Of a stretch of 26,929 nucleotides of DNA, positions 14,827 to 22,909 are shown piece after piece (the first letter of the stretch is position 1; each line of letters begins with the position of its first letter). The notes under the pieces are model-generated. The model had not been told where the DNA came from. It worked only from the letters and a program-made list of their open reading frames with translations, and did no database searches. Made by a program: the position numbers and the translations under genes. Origin of the DNA: Candidatus Neomicrothrix sp. UBA2110 (GTDB taxonomy: Bacteria; Actinomycetota; Acidimicrobiia; Acidimicrobiales; Poriferisodalaceae); the NCBI GenBank assembly GCA_002331465.1, contig DCYM01000219.1, positions 1 to 26,929 on the forward strand, in the 5' to 3' direction.

Positions 14827-15615
14827 GTGTCTTCCTCTTTTCCGCCTCTCCAACGTTTTCAAGACGCCTTGAGCGAATCGCCTCTGAGGCTTGATATCGC
14901 CGCGTTGTCCATTGGTGCGCACTGTGCTGAAACACCTATGGATGTCGAGACGGAGTTATCAAAGATTGATCGTCTCGCCGCGGAAATTTCTGACCACACG
15001 CTTCCCGGGGTTATTCAGTTCTTGTTTCAAGAACAAGGTTTCGGAGGGGAGAAAGATGATTATTACAACCCGGCGAATAGCTACATTGACCAGGTACTTC
15101 AGCGCAGACGGGGCATCCCTATTTCCTTGGCGATCATTACCATCGAAGTGGCTCGCCGATGTGGTGTCCCTCTCTTTGGTGTGGGTATGCCCGGACACTT
15201 TCTTGTCGGGCATAGAGAGGCTGAGGGAGTATTTGTTGATCCGTTTGAGGGCAAGATCATTGATGAATCAGGCGCTCGGGATATTTTCTTAACGCTCCAC
15301 CCAGGACAAGAATTTCAAACAGAATTCTTGAGTGAGACCACCCCTGAGGTCATTATTTTGCGAGTACTCAACAACCTTCGGATGATCTATCTAAAAGATC
15401 GGGGTGTCTCAGAGTTAACGGCAGTTCTTGAATTGCTGGTCTGTCTTGATGACTGCCCTATAGATGAATTTCACCGTCTCGCTTCAGCCCTAGACGCCTT
15501 AGGTAGAACCGATGAAGCAGCGCGACGCCTTGACAAAGCAGCTGATCGGTACAGCGGAACGGATGCCGAGCAAATGAGAGCTAGAGCGACTCATCTGTGG
15601 GCGCGTTTGAACTGA
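14827..15615 (+). CDS. SirB1-like protein (transglutaminase-like core with C-terminal TPR-type helices)
   Basis: This 262-residue protein matches the SirB1/Transglut_core2 family: an N-terminal helical lead, then NPANSYIDQVLQRRRGIPIS, VARRCGVPLFGVGMPGHFLV and VFVDPFEGK, followed by a helical C-terminus (about 180-262) of paired helices resembling tetratricopeptide repeats. In true transglutaminases a Cys begins the core helix; here the equivalent segment is GIPISLA, with Ser, as is usual in SirB1-like proteins, so enzymatic activity is not expected. The function of the family is unknown. The GTG at 14827 has no Shine-Dalgarno; TACTCT (14812-14817) lies nine bases upstream and may be a -10 giving a very short leader. 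Confidence 0.85.
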   Translation: MSSSFPPLQRFQDALSESPLRLDIAALSIGAHCAETPMDVETELSKIDRLAAEISDHTLPGVIQFLFQEQGFGGEKDDYYNPANSYIDQVLQRRRGIPISLAIITIEVARRCGVPLFGVGMPGHFLVGHREAEGVFVDPFEGKIIDESGARDIFLTLHPGQEFQTEFLSETTPEVIILRVLNNLRMIYLKDRGVSELTAVLELLVCLDDCPIDEFHRLASALDALGRTDEAARRLDKAADRYSGTDAEQMRARATHLWARLN

Positions 15616-15762
15616 CGTTCTCATTGCTGTCTGATTGAGCTACTGGTTCTCCTAGAGGTCAGGTGATTGAAGGGTCAGGATCCGACCGAGCATGCCTCCC
15701 ACGTATCGAAGAATTCGAATACAAAGCCACGGTGCCGCTACGGTGGCGCTGTGGGAGGGTTA

Positions 15763-16953
15763 ATGACGCTTACAACGGAAGAAAAGCATCTTGACGATCT
15801 GGTCCAAGAGCTGCTGAAGGAGCATGATCGCGCTGGTGGGCGCGTTGAATTCCTCGAAGCGCAGTTCGATTTAGGTCTCGCTTGGGTCCATTTCGACGAA
15901 GGTTATGGCGGTCTGGGTCTGGCCCCGAAGCTCCAGGGTCGAGTCAACGCACAATTAGCCGACGTCGGGGCTCCGATGTGCTGGCCCTTCAACCCCATCG
16001 GCTACGGCATGTGTGGGCCAACGGTGTATACCCATGGAAGCGAAGCACAAAAGAACCGCTATCTGCGTCCGCTCTTTAGTGCGGAGGAAATCTGGTGCCA
16101 ACTGTTCTCCGAGCCATCAGCAGGCAGTGACGTAGCAGGTCTTACCAGCCGAGCGGTACGGGATGGCGATGAATGGATAGTCAATGGACAGAAAGTTTGG
16201 ACGAGCCTGGCACACGTCTCGCGATGGGGATGTTTAGTGACCCGAACCGACCCTGAGGCACCGAAACATAAAGGGTTGTCCTATTTCGTGGTTGATATGA
16301 AGCAAGAAGGAGTCGATGTTCGGCCCTTGCGTCAGATAACCGGCGAAGCGGAATTTAACGAGGTCTACTTCACTGATGCGCGCATTCCTGATGCTGAGCG
16401 ACTTGGAGAAATTGGCGATGGTTGGCGAGTCGCGCTCACCACGTTGATGAATGAGAGAGTAGCTATAGGTGGAGGACAAGCACCTCGCGGTTCAGGGCCT
16501 ATCGCCGAATCAGTTCGCCTATGGGGTGCGATGGCAGATCATCGCAAAAACTTGGCGACCCAAGACCGTCTCATGCGTCTGTGGATCAAGGCAGAAGTGG
16601 CTCGCCTAACCAACATTCGGGCTAGCCAGAACAGAGGGACAGGCGTGCCTGGGCCAGAAGGATCGACAGGAAAACTTGCGTTCGCTGAAAACAACAAGGA
16701 CATCCGCGAATTCAATATGGAGTTGTTGGGGCCTCAGGGAATGCTCTACAACCACGACGTCACTGGCCGTTCGACAACTGGCAAAGATGGGGCACGGAGT
16801 ACGCAGAAAAGTTTCTTGCGTTCAAGAGCTAACTCAATTGAGGGCGGAACGTCCGAAGTAATGCGAAATATTTTAGGTGAGCGAGTATTGGGTCTCCCTG
16901 GAGATGTTCGCACCGACAAGGATCTTCCCTTTACTGAAGTTCCAAATAACTGA
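15763..16953 (+). CDS. Acyl-CoA dehydrogenase
   Basis: This 396-residue flavoenzyme introduces an alpha-beta double bond into an acyl-CoA and passes electrons to electron-transfer flavoprotein. Landmarks are GYGGLGLAP, the FAD/substrate segment FSEPSAGSDVAGL, WIVNGQKVWTS, and the C-terminal SIEGGTSEVMRNILGERVLG, where Glu360 is the likely catalytic base. The substrate chain type cannot be read. The open frame begins at 15667, but ATG 15763 is chosen because GGGAGGG (15752-15758) lies directly before it and the preceding 32 codons look non-coding. The 147 bases between the SirB1-like stop and this ATG hold no recognised feature. The gene converges on the histidine phosphatase gene with 20 bases between them. 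Confidence 0.92.
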   Translation: MTLTTEEKHLDDLVQELLKEHDRAGGRVEFLEAQFDLGLAWVHFDEGYGGLGLAPKLQGRVNAQLADVGAPMCWPFNPIGYGMCGPTVYTHGSEAQKNRYLRPLFSAEEIWCQLFSEPSAGSDVAGLTSRAVRDGDEWIVNGQKVWTSLAHVSRWGCLVTRTDPEAPKHKGLSYFVVDMKQEGVDVRPLRQITGEAEFNEVYFTDARIPDAERLGEIGDGWRVALTTLMNERVAIGGGQAPRGSGPIAESVRLWGAMADHRKNLATQDRLMRLWIKAEVARLTNIRASQNRGTGVPGPEGSTGKLAFAENNKDIREFNMELLGPQGMLYNHDVTGRSTTGKDGARSTQKSFLRSRANSIEGGTSEVMRNILGERVLGLPGDVRTDKDLPFTEVPNN

Positions 16954-16973
16954 TCCAGCGAGTGTGACGGCTG

Positions 16974-17594
16974 TTAGTCGCGGATCGAGAGATGAGGCGA
17001 CCCGCGAAAGTGGGTTGTTTCGTTAACAGTTCTAACGCTGCGGTGGCCTCGACTTGAGGCTAAAACGCGGGTTACCGAGCTGTAGTCGACGTCGAACTTC
17101 ATGAAAGCATCCGAATCAAAATTGAGGCAGTGAGCCAAATATGCGTTAATGACTCCGCCGTGGCATACGACCGCCACGCGCTGGCCGCCGTGCTCTTCGA
17201 CGATTTCCTCCAAAGCTGTCACGACACCTGAAAACCAAACTGTTAACGAATGAAAAGACTCCGACATTTTGCCTGACGCAAAACGCTCCCACGCCGGTCG
17301 ATTAATCTCTTTTAGTACTTCCATTGGCACATAAGCACTTGAGTCACGATCAAACTCGCTGATCTCTTCACGAACATTTGCTACCAGTCCACAAAGTTCT
17401 TCTAACGGCATCGCTGTTTGGCGAGCTCGGCGCATCGGGCTGCTGTAGAGATAATCAATTTTTTCCTCGCTTAGCCAGCGAGCAACCGCAGCGGCCTGCT
17501 GGCGTCCGATTTCGGCCAAGGGAGGATCCGCAGGGCTTCCATCACTCGTTTCGATGTGCTCCGGACGGCCGTGTCGTACAAGTATCAATTCCAC
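16974..17594 (-). CDS. Histidine phosphatase (phosphoglycerate mutase-like) family protein
   Basis: This 206-residue protein of the histidine phosphatase superfamily forms a transient phosphohistidine. The N-terminal ELILVRHGRPEH carries the nucleophile His8 in RHG; SSPMRRARQTA is the second family block (51-61), Glu77-Glu80 lies in the EEISEF segment, and VVCHGGVINA holds the second catalytic His145. It could be a broad phosphomonoesterase, a cobalamin CobC-like phosphatase or another member; the substrate is unknown. The open frame extends to 17735, but GTG 17594 is the start because the motif begins right there; the upstream 47 codons are Arg/Lys-rich and overlap the pyruvate kinase start. 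TAAGGT lies eight bases before the GTG, suggesting a leaderless or near-leaderless transcript. Confidence 0.88.
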   Translation of the reverse strand: MELILVRHGRPEHIETSDGSPADPPLAEIGRQQAAAVARWLSEEKIDYLYSSPMRRARQTAMPLEELCGLVANVREEISEFDRDSSAYVPMEVLKEINRPAWERFASGKMSESFHSLTVWFSGVVTALEEIVEEHGGQRVAVVCHGGVINAYLAHCLNFDSDAFMKFDVDYSSVTRVLASSRGHRSVRTVNETTHFRGSPHLSIRD

Positions 17595-17712
17595 TTTCGA
17601 TGACCTTAGAAGGTTCAGAGCCGCAAAGTGACTTAACAAGCGCTGTTGACGATCTGGTGAACACTGAGAAATCTTTCTGGTCTTTTTCTTAGGTCTCGGT
17701 ACCTTGGAGTAG

Positions 17713-19146
17713 ATGGCACGACGTACCAAGATCATCGCGACAATCGGTCCTGCGTCGCAGGACGGTCCGACTTTGCGAAGAATGATCGAAGCAGGAATGG
17801 ATGTTGCTCGAATCGGATTAGCTCATGGCACGCTGGACGAGCAGGTAGAGAAATTTCAGACGGTGAGGGCTGTTGCGGCCGATCTCGGTCGCCATGTCGG
17901 AATCGTTGTTGATTTACCGGGTCCTAAAATCCGATGCGCCCCTTTCGCCGATGGCGGATTTGAGCTTCTAGAAGACACACAAATATCTCTTGGGGTTGAT
18001 GGGTCAGAAAGTTCAGGGGACCTCATAAACGTCGATTATCCCGACCTGATTAACGATGTGCAGCTTGGCGACACGCTCTCATTTGCCGACGGGAAAGTGA
18101 TCCTAATTATCGAAAATCGCGAAGGTGACCGGCTGAAGGCTCGTGTCTTACACGGGGGAAAACTTGAGGGGAGACCCGGATTACACGTTCCGTCGGATCG
18201 CCTCCGTCTCACTTCGCCGACAGATGACGATCTGTCATTGTTGGACACTTTTGTCGAGTTAGGGACAGATATGGTCGCGGTGTCTTTCGTCCGTTCGGCG
18301 CACGATATCCGCCGGCTTGGAGTTGAGCCTGCCCCTCGAGGTCCGTTGGTCATCGCGAAAGTCGAAACCAAAGCGGCCGTCCAAAATCTTGAGGGAATAA
18401 TTGAAGCTTCGGGTGCGGTGATGGTCGCGCGGGGAGATCTGGGCTCCGAGGCCGATATCGAAGAATTGCCTCACCTACAAAAACACATTATTCAGGAATG
18501 TATAGCGCTTGGACGACCTGCCATCACGGCAACGCAAATGCTTGAATCGATGGTTTCTGCTCCCACTCCGACGCGAGCTGAAGCATCTGATATAGCGAAT
18601 GCCGTCTTTGATGGCACGTCTGCCGTGATGCTTAGCGGCGAGACCGCAATCGGTAGAGACCCGATCAACGCGGTGAGAACAATGGCCACAATCACAGCTC
18701 GGGCAGACGAAAAGTTCAACTACGAATCATGGGCGGAACGTATCCAGGCGCTTCGCCGCCGCTCGAAGTCCGCTGCTACGTACTTGCGGGTGACTGACGC
18801 CTTGACCATGGCGGCCGCGCGAACTGCTACAGAGATAGACGCACAAGCAATTATTTGTTTGAGTCGTTCAGGGTTCACCGTTCGCAGCGTCGCTCGGTTC
18901 AGGCCAACGGTCCCGTTGTTTGGTATGACCTTCGATGATCGCACAGCGAACCAACTCTCTCTTTCGTGGGGAACCCAACCGCTAATCTTCGATGAGCAAT
19001 CGACCCCAGCGGACACGGAGCAAGAGGCGTTAGATAGTGCTGCAAGGATGGGGGTAGTTCGCTCTGGCGATACCGTGGTCGTTGTCTCCGGCTCTAGTGC
19101 TGAAACTCACGCAACAGACACCCTCAGGGTGCTACGAGTCCCTTAA
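17713..19146 (+). CDS. pyk: Pyruvate kinase, with unusual K+/ATP loop
   Basis: This 477-residue enzyme would convert phosphoenolpyruvate and ADP to pyruvate and ATP. It opens with RRTKIIATIGPAS, contains VVDLPGPKIR (65-74), the catalytic IAKVETKAAVQN with Lys216 and metal ligand Glu218, VMVARGDLG (Asp242), and ITATQMLESM; a C-terminal domain to residue 477 makes it full length. Two departures are visible. The normally near-invariant R-x-N-F-S-H-G loop reads RIGLAHG (33-39), so the Asn and Ser that bind K+ and nucleotide are Gly35 and Ala37. The position of the K+-dependence Glu is Lys72 (GPKIR), as in K+-independent enzymes. GGAG (17706-17709) precedes ATG 17713; a TTGACG (17646-17651) may be a -35, but its -10 is poor. 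Confidence 0.93.
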   Translation: MARRTKIIATIGPASQDGPTLRRMIEAGMDVARIGLAHGTLDEQVEKFQTVRAVAADLGRHVGIVVDLPGPKIRCAPFADGGFELLEDTQISLGVDGSESSGDLINVDYPDLINDVQLGDTLSFADGKVILIIENREGDRLKARVLHGGKLEGRPGLHVPSDRLRLTSPTDDDLSLLDTFVELGTDMVAVSFVRSAHDIRRLGVEPAPRGPLVIAKVETKAAVQNLEGIIEASGAVMVARGDLGSEADIEELPHLQKHIIQECIALGRPAITATQMLESMVSAPTPTRAEASDIANAVFDGTSAVMLSGETAIGRDPINAVRTMATITARADEKFNYESWAERIQALRRRSKSAATYLRVTDALTMAAARTATEIDAQAIICLSRSGFTVRSVARFRPTVPLFGMTFDDRTANQLSLSWGTQPLIFDEQSTPADTEQEALDSAARMGVVRSGDTVVVVSGSSAETHATDTLRVLRVP

Positions 19147-19149
19147 TTC

Positions 19150-19908
19150 GTGGGCCCCTACCAGCAAAAGGTTAGAGAGCTAGCCGTCTATCGAAGTGGC
19201 CAAAACGATCTCGATTTGCAGATTGTTTTGGTCCACGGTGCCATAGACAGAGCAGCCGGCATGATTCGAATTGCGCGCCGCCTCAAGCAACATGAAGTAA
19301 TTAGATACGACCGACGCGGTTACGGCCGCTCTGCGAACGCGCCAGCAACGGAGTCCTTTTCTCAACAAATCGATGACTTGTACGCGGTCATGGCAGACCG
19401 GCCCACTGTCGTCTTCGGTCACAGCTATGGAGGGGTTATTGCTCTTGCTTTGGCAACTCAACGAAACTCTGCCCTGAGAGCCGTTGTGACCTTTGAAGCG
19501 CCGAGAGCTTGGGAGAAGTGGTGGCCAGCGCCACCACCAGACGATGTAAACCCGGCGGATGCAGCAGAACATTTTTTACGACGCGTGATCGGCGATGAAC
19601 GTTGGGACGGCCTAGGTGAAGTGGTGCGTCAACGAAGACGCTCCGAGGGAACGCTGATGGTTGAAGAACTTCGCGCGCAAGTGACTCGTCGCTATGACGC
19701 ACGACAGATCGACATTCCGTTGATTGTCGGTGTTGGCCAACAATCCGGTGATCGTGCACAGCGCGCAGCGGCTGCCACAGCCAGCGAGGGGGAAAAATCA
19801 CGTTTGGTTATCATCGCTGGCGCCGGTCACGCTGCACCTATGACTCACCCTGAAGCTGTGGCTGGCCTTATCCGTTTAGCAATTACTGATGCAGGGATCA
19901 CCAATTAA
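19150..19908 (+). CDS. Alpha/beta hydrolase
   Basis: This 252-residue alpha/beta hydrolase has IVLVHGAIDRA (oxyanion HG, 29-30), YDRRGYGRS (53-61), the nucleophile elbow GHSYGG (Ser92) and the catalytic His in AGAGHAAPMTHPE. The sequence type is of the small-molecule esterase/haloperoxidase-like group, and the substrate is unknown. It begins at a GTG three bases after the pyruvate kinase stop, so co-transcription with pyk is very likely. No signal peptide is present. The next gene starts 25 bases downstream. A role linked to pyruvate kinase is not implied by the sequence; the pairing may just reflect transcription. Confidence 0.87.
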   Translation: MGPYQQKVRELAVYRSGQNDLDLQIVLVHGAIDRAAGMIRIARRLKQHEVIRYDRRGYGRSANAPATESFSQQIDDLYAVMADRPTVVFGHSYGGVIALALATQRNSALRAVVTFEAPRAWEKWWPAPPPDDVNPADAAEHFLRRVIGDERWDGLGEVVRQRRRSEGTLMVEELRAQVTRRYDARQIDIPLIVGVGQQSGDRAQRAAAATASEGEKSRLVIIAGAGHAAPMTHPEAVAGLIRLAITDAGITN

Positions 19909-19933
19909 CAGAAGCCATCGCTAAAGTCACCGT

Positions 19934-20374
19934 ATGTCTGAGCATTCCATTCATCTGACACCAACAGGTCCACCAGAGACGATCATCGGACCCTATGACG
20001 CTGAAGCATTGAGTGCCTTGTCGGAGGCGCTCAATACGCCAGCATCAGAACAGCAGAACCGCGTCGCGGAAATCGTTGCGCGGTGGCCCAGATTTTTGGA
20101 TGCCTGGGTGGCCATGGGGCAGTTGGCCCAGGGGCCAGTGGAAGCGTACGCGTACTTCCGAGTGGGCTATCACCGAGGATTAGACACCCTACGTGCTGCT
20201 GGTTGGAAGGGAAGTGGGTACGTTCGGTGGTCAGAAGAAACGAATCGTGGCTTCCTGCGTTCACTATTAGGACTTCACCGCGCTGCTGCCGCCATTGGAG
20301 AAATTGATGAACAAGAACGATGCGCCCAGTTTTTAATGCAACTTGACCCATCGGGAGTGCCTGACGACGAATGA
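19934..20374 (+). CDS. DUF3151 domain-containing protein
   Basis: This 146-residue protein is recognised as DUF3151, an actinobacterial family of unknown function. The supporting segments are the central LDTLRAAGWKGSGYVRWSEE, NRGFLRSLLGLHRAAAAIGE and the ending DEQERCAQFLMQLDP. The middle part, VARWPRFLDAWVAMGQLA followed by AYAYFRVGYHRGLD, has a tetratricopeptide-like helical pattern, so a protein-binding role is plausible. No signal peptide or membrane helix is seen. Its stop overlaps the mobA start by four bases (ATGA), so the two are probably translated together. No functional link with molybdenum cofactor is known to me. Confidence 0.88.
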   Translation: MSEHSIHLTPTGPPETIIGPYDAEALSALSEALNTPASEQQNRVAEIVARWPRFLDAWVAMGQLAQGPVEAYAYFRVGYHRGLDTLRAAGWKGSGYVRWSEETNRGFLRSLLGLHRAAAAIGEIDEQERCAQFLMQLDPSGVPDDE

Positions 20375-20922
20375 GGATTACTGGGGCAGTGCTGTGTGGC
20401 GGAGCATCAAGTCGCATGGGTCGCGATAAAGCCACACTGGACCTCAGGGGCCGCCCCATGGTCCAGTGGGTGGTGGACGCAATGAAGGAAGCCGGTGCGG
20501 CAACCGTCGTTGCCTTGGGCGATCGCCCCGACCTGCAACTACCGGTGCTGGTCGATCGCGAGCCAGGCAGTGGACCGCTCGGCGCCATAATCGGCGCCAT
20601 CGAACAATACGGCACACTCCTGGTCTGCCCGTGCGACGTCCCTATGGTTTCATCCCAACTATTACGTGAAATCATTTCAAGCGCTGGAGCAGCGAAAGAG
20701 CCAGTTGTCCTGGCACACAGCGGGCACTTGGAGCCGTTGATCGGCCTCTACAAAGAAGAATCGCTAGAACTCTTGAAGATTGGCTACAGCAAAGGGGCTC
20801 GCGGCCCAAAGATGGCGCTCAACATACAGGACTATCACACAGTCCACGTGGCGCCCGACTGCGTGCAGAATGTGAACACGCCGGAAGATTTCGAGTCTTT
20901 ATTTTCGAAATTTGAGCTATAG
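20371..20922 (+). CDS. mobA: Molybdenum cofactor guanylyltransferase (MobA)
   Basis: This 183-residue nucleotidyltransferase is expected to transfer GMP from GTP to molybdopterin to make the guanine dinucleotide cofactor. The N-terminal nucleotide-binding signature AVLCGGASSRMGRDKA (6-21) is clear, followed by LVDREPGSGPLGAI, the Mg2+-binding CDVPMVSS and the C-terminal NVNTPEDFE, all typical for MobA. The length is slightly below the usual ~190-200. A relative such as the MocA-type cytidylyltransferase or the related F420 CofC enzyme is less likely because of the DVPMV and NVNTPED pattern. No other molybdenum cofactor gene lies in the window. Confidence 0.9.
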   Translation: MRITGAVLCGGASSRMGRDKATLDLRGRPMVQWVVDAMKEAGAATVVALGDRPDLQLPVLVDREPGSGPLGAIIGAIEQYGTLLVCPCDVPMVSSQLLREIISSAGAAKEPVVLAHSGHLEPLIGLYKEESLELLKIGYSKGARGPKMALNIQDYHTVHVAPDCVQNVNTPEDFESLFSKFEL

Positions 20923-20967
20923 AGCGCCGCGATAACAACCTATCCTTTGACCTCGAAAGGTAATCGA

Positions 20968-21285
20968 GTGGAACTCCCTGAGATTAGCGTCGACCAATTG
21001 GCTCCCGAACTGGCCGCAGGAGCCATGCTCCTTGATGTGCGAGAAGTTGAAGAATGGCAGGACGCGAGAGTCCCAGGCGGGAAACTGATACCCCTCGGTG
21101 AAGTAGTCGATCGATTAACTGAAATCCCGACCAATGGACGGCTGTACGTGATCTGCAAAAGTGGGGGGAGAAGCGCAAACGCCTGCGAGTTCCTTCGCAT
21201 GAGCGGTATCGACGCTGTCAACGTTACGGGCGGGACGCTTGCCTGGATCGAATCAGGTCGAGAAGTCGACTCTGGATCCGTGTGA
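20968..21285 (+). CDS. Single-domain rhodanese-like protein
   Basis: This 105-residue protein is a single rhodanese domain, a sulfur carrier or sulfurtransferase fold. It has LLDVREVEEWQDARVPGGKL (21-40), the active-site loop CKSGGRSA with the catalytic Cys63, and the closing VTGGTLAWIESG. GTG 20968 is preferred because GAAAGG (20955-20960) lies seven bases upstream; TTG 20947 is a longer alternative with no clear ribosome binding site. It follows mobA after a short gap and overlaps the RNase D start by four bases (GTGA). Donation of sulfur to molybdopterin or to tRNA thiolation is conceivable but not shown. An intact Cys argues against a purely regulatory pseudo-enzyme. Confidence 0.9.
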   Translation: MELPEISVDQLAPELAAGAMLLDVREVEEWQDARVPGGKLIPLGEVVDRLTEIPTNGRLYVICKSGGRSANACEFLRMSGIDAVNVTGGTLAWIESGREVDSGSV

Positions 21286-22523
21286 CTTTTCGTCGCCGCC
21301 GATTAGGTGGCCAACCCTCTACACCTCAATCTGTGTCGCCGTCTGGTTCAGAATCGCCAGATTATGAATGGGTCGACAACCAAGATGTGTTCGACGATCT
21401 AGTTGCCTACGCGTTATCAGTAGAGCGAATTGCAGTTGATACGGAGTTTCACCGCGAACGGACATATTGGCCCAGAGTCGCTCTTTTGCAGATTGCAGTC
21501 GAAAACAACATTTTCCTTGTTGACCCCTTAGAAGTCGATCTTAAACCGTTAGAAGCAGTTCTCGATAGCGACGTTCTTTGGGTTATGCACGCGTCTTCGC
21601 AAGACCTTGAAGTGTTGGAACGGGCGTGCGGTGTCGTTCCACGCCGCTTGTTTGACACTCAAATCGCTGCTGGCTTCGCGGGTATGTCGACCCCATCACT
21701 GGCTTCACTTGTTGAACGGTACGTCGGTCATCGCCTACCCAAAGGTGATCGGTTAACTGATTGGTTCGAACGACCCCTGCGACCAACCCAACGGGACTAT
21801 GCGGCGAGTGACGTGCTGTACCTCTTTGAACTGCATGACTGTTTAACAGCCGATCTTGAACAACGGGGGCGCTTGAATTGGGCCACAACTGAATCTGATC
21901 CGTCCAGTTGGTACACGAAACCAACTTTGCCAGTTGAGCTCGCATGGACCCGAATTAAGGAGGCGCGCCATCTCCGGGGCTCGGCCCGTTGCGTGGCATC
22001 GGTTCTGGCAGAGTGGAGAGAGCGAACTGCGCAAAATAAAGACTTGCCGACCCGGTTCATTCTTTCGGATCTCGCGTTGGTAGGAGTAGCGCAGCGGGCT
22101 CCGAAAAGCTCTCAGGAGTTAAAGGGAGTACGGGGCTTAGATGGCCGATACATGAAAGACCGTGCAGCTGACGAAATACTTTCCCTAGTAGCCGAAGGAT
22201 TGAGACGACCTTCGGAGGACGTTCCCACACTTGATACTGAAGAGGGACCCAAGCTAGATAAAGAACTCCGAGCTGCGGTAACCCTGGTATCGGCTTGGGT
22301 ATCTCAAGTAGCGAAGGACGAGGCACTTGACCCAGCGCTACTTGCCACCCGAGCAGATATTACTGACTTATTGAGGGGATCCAAAAACTCCCGGCTATCT
22401 ACCGGATGGCGGGCGGATCTGGTCGGGAGCCGCATCCAGGATCTTGTGACGGGTCGTGCAGCCGTGGCGTTCGATCCCCGAGGAGGCCTGGTTCTCGAAC
22501 CCCGCGTTCGGCAAGAAAATTAA
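21282..22523 (+). CDS. rnd: Ribonuclease D
   Basis: This 413-residue 3'-5' exoribonuclease trims tRNA and other stable RNA 3' ends. The DEDDy catalytic set is visible: Asp53 and Glu55 in AVDTEFHRER, Asp108 in HASSQDLEVL, and Tyr173 with Asp177 in QRDYAASDVLYL. GDRLTDWFERPL (155-166) matches the family block before the third exonuclease motif. Residues of about 214-305 form an HRDC domain, with SDLALVGVAQRAPKSSQEL and VRGLDGRYMKD. The first 30 residues are Ser/Arg-rich and probably disordered. The start is a GTG overlapping the rhodanese stop. Length is typical of actinobacterial RNase D. Confidence 0.93.
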   Translation: MTFRRRRLGGQPSTPQSVSPSGSESPDYEWVDNQDVFDDLVAYALSVERIAVDTEFHRERTYWPRVALLQIAVENNIFLVDPLEVDLKPLEAVLDSDVLWVMHASSQDLEVLERACGVVPRRLFDTQIAAGFAGMSTPSLASLVERYVGHRLPKGDRLTDWFERPLRPTQRDYAASDVLYLFELHDCLTADLEQRGRLNWATTESDPSSWYTKPTLPVELAWTRIKEARHLRGSARCVASVLAEWRERTAQNKDLPTRFILSDLALVGVAQRAPKSSQELKGVRGLDGRYMKDRAADEILSLVAEGLRRPSEDVPTLDTEEGPKLDKELRAAVTLVSAWVSQVAKDEALDPALLATRADITDLLRGSKNSRLSTGWRADLVGSRIQDLVTGRAAVAFDPRGGLVLEPRVRQEN

Positions 22524-22665
22524 AAGAAACGAAAATTCGACCGCTATGGACTCAAATTCTTGCGCGTAAATCTGATAGAACGGAGGGGGTCGCAGTGCGT
22601 TGATTCAGATAGCTGACTCAGTTGCTGCGCGACGAAGAAGGCGATTTGGAGACGAGGAGCCATCC

Positions 22666-22899
22666 GTGAAGAAGGGTCGTCATCGCCGGTACGAAGAGGC
22701 GCGTAAATTCCAAAGGGAAAATGCTGAAGCTTCTTTTACCGTGGAAGACTTTGATTTCGAAGAGCCAGATCTGTTTTCTAAAGACAAAGAAGACGATCCG
22801 GATGACCAATATGGAGACCTAGCCGAAAAATACGATGACTACTCCGAGTTGGCTGCAAAATACGCAGACTTCGACGAAAGCGACGAAGAGAAAACTTAA
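22666..22899 (+). CDS. Small acidic protein with tandem decapeptide repeat, unrecognised
   Basis: This is a predicted 77-residue soluble protein that I do not recognise. It has a basic head (KKGRHRRYEEARKF) and a very acidic body with Asp/Glu-rich stretches. Residues 51-60 and 61-70 form a tandem decapeptide, DLAEKYDDYS and ELAAKYADFD, suggesting a short amphipathic helix pair. The GTG at 22666 is chosen because GAGGAG (22654-22659) lies six bases before it; the frame is open back to TTG 22600, which would add 22 residues with an Arg run. It follows RNase D after 142 bases and converges on the Cys-rich gene with ten bases between. A role as RNA-binding or partner-binding peptide is a guess. 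Confidence 0.6.
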   Translation: MKKGRHRRYEEARKFQRENAEASFTVEDFDFEEPDLFSKDKEDDPDDQYGDLAEKYDDYSELAAKYADFDESDEEKT

Positions 22900-22909
22900 G
22901 CCAGCGAAA

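Noticed and set aside
22595..22603. GTG-CGT-TGA mini-frame behind a GGAGGGGG site, considered as a frameshift or uORF.
   Set aside because: A -1 shift would be needed and there is no slippery sequence; GTG 22666 with its own GAGGAG is simpler.
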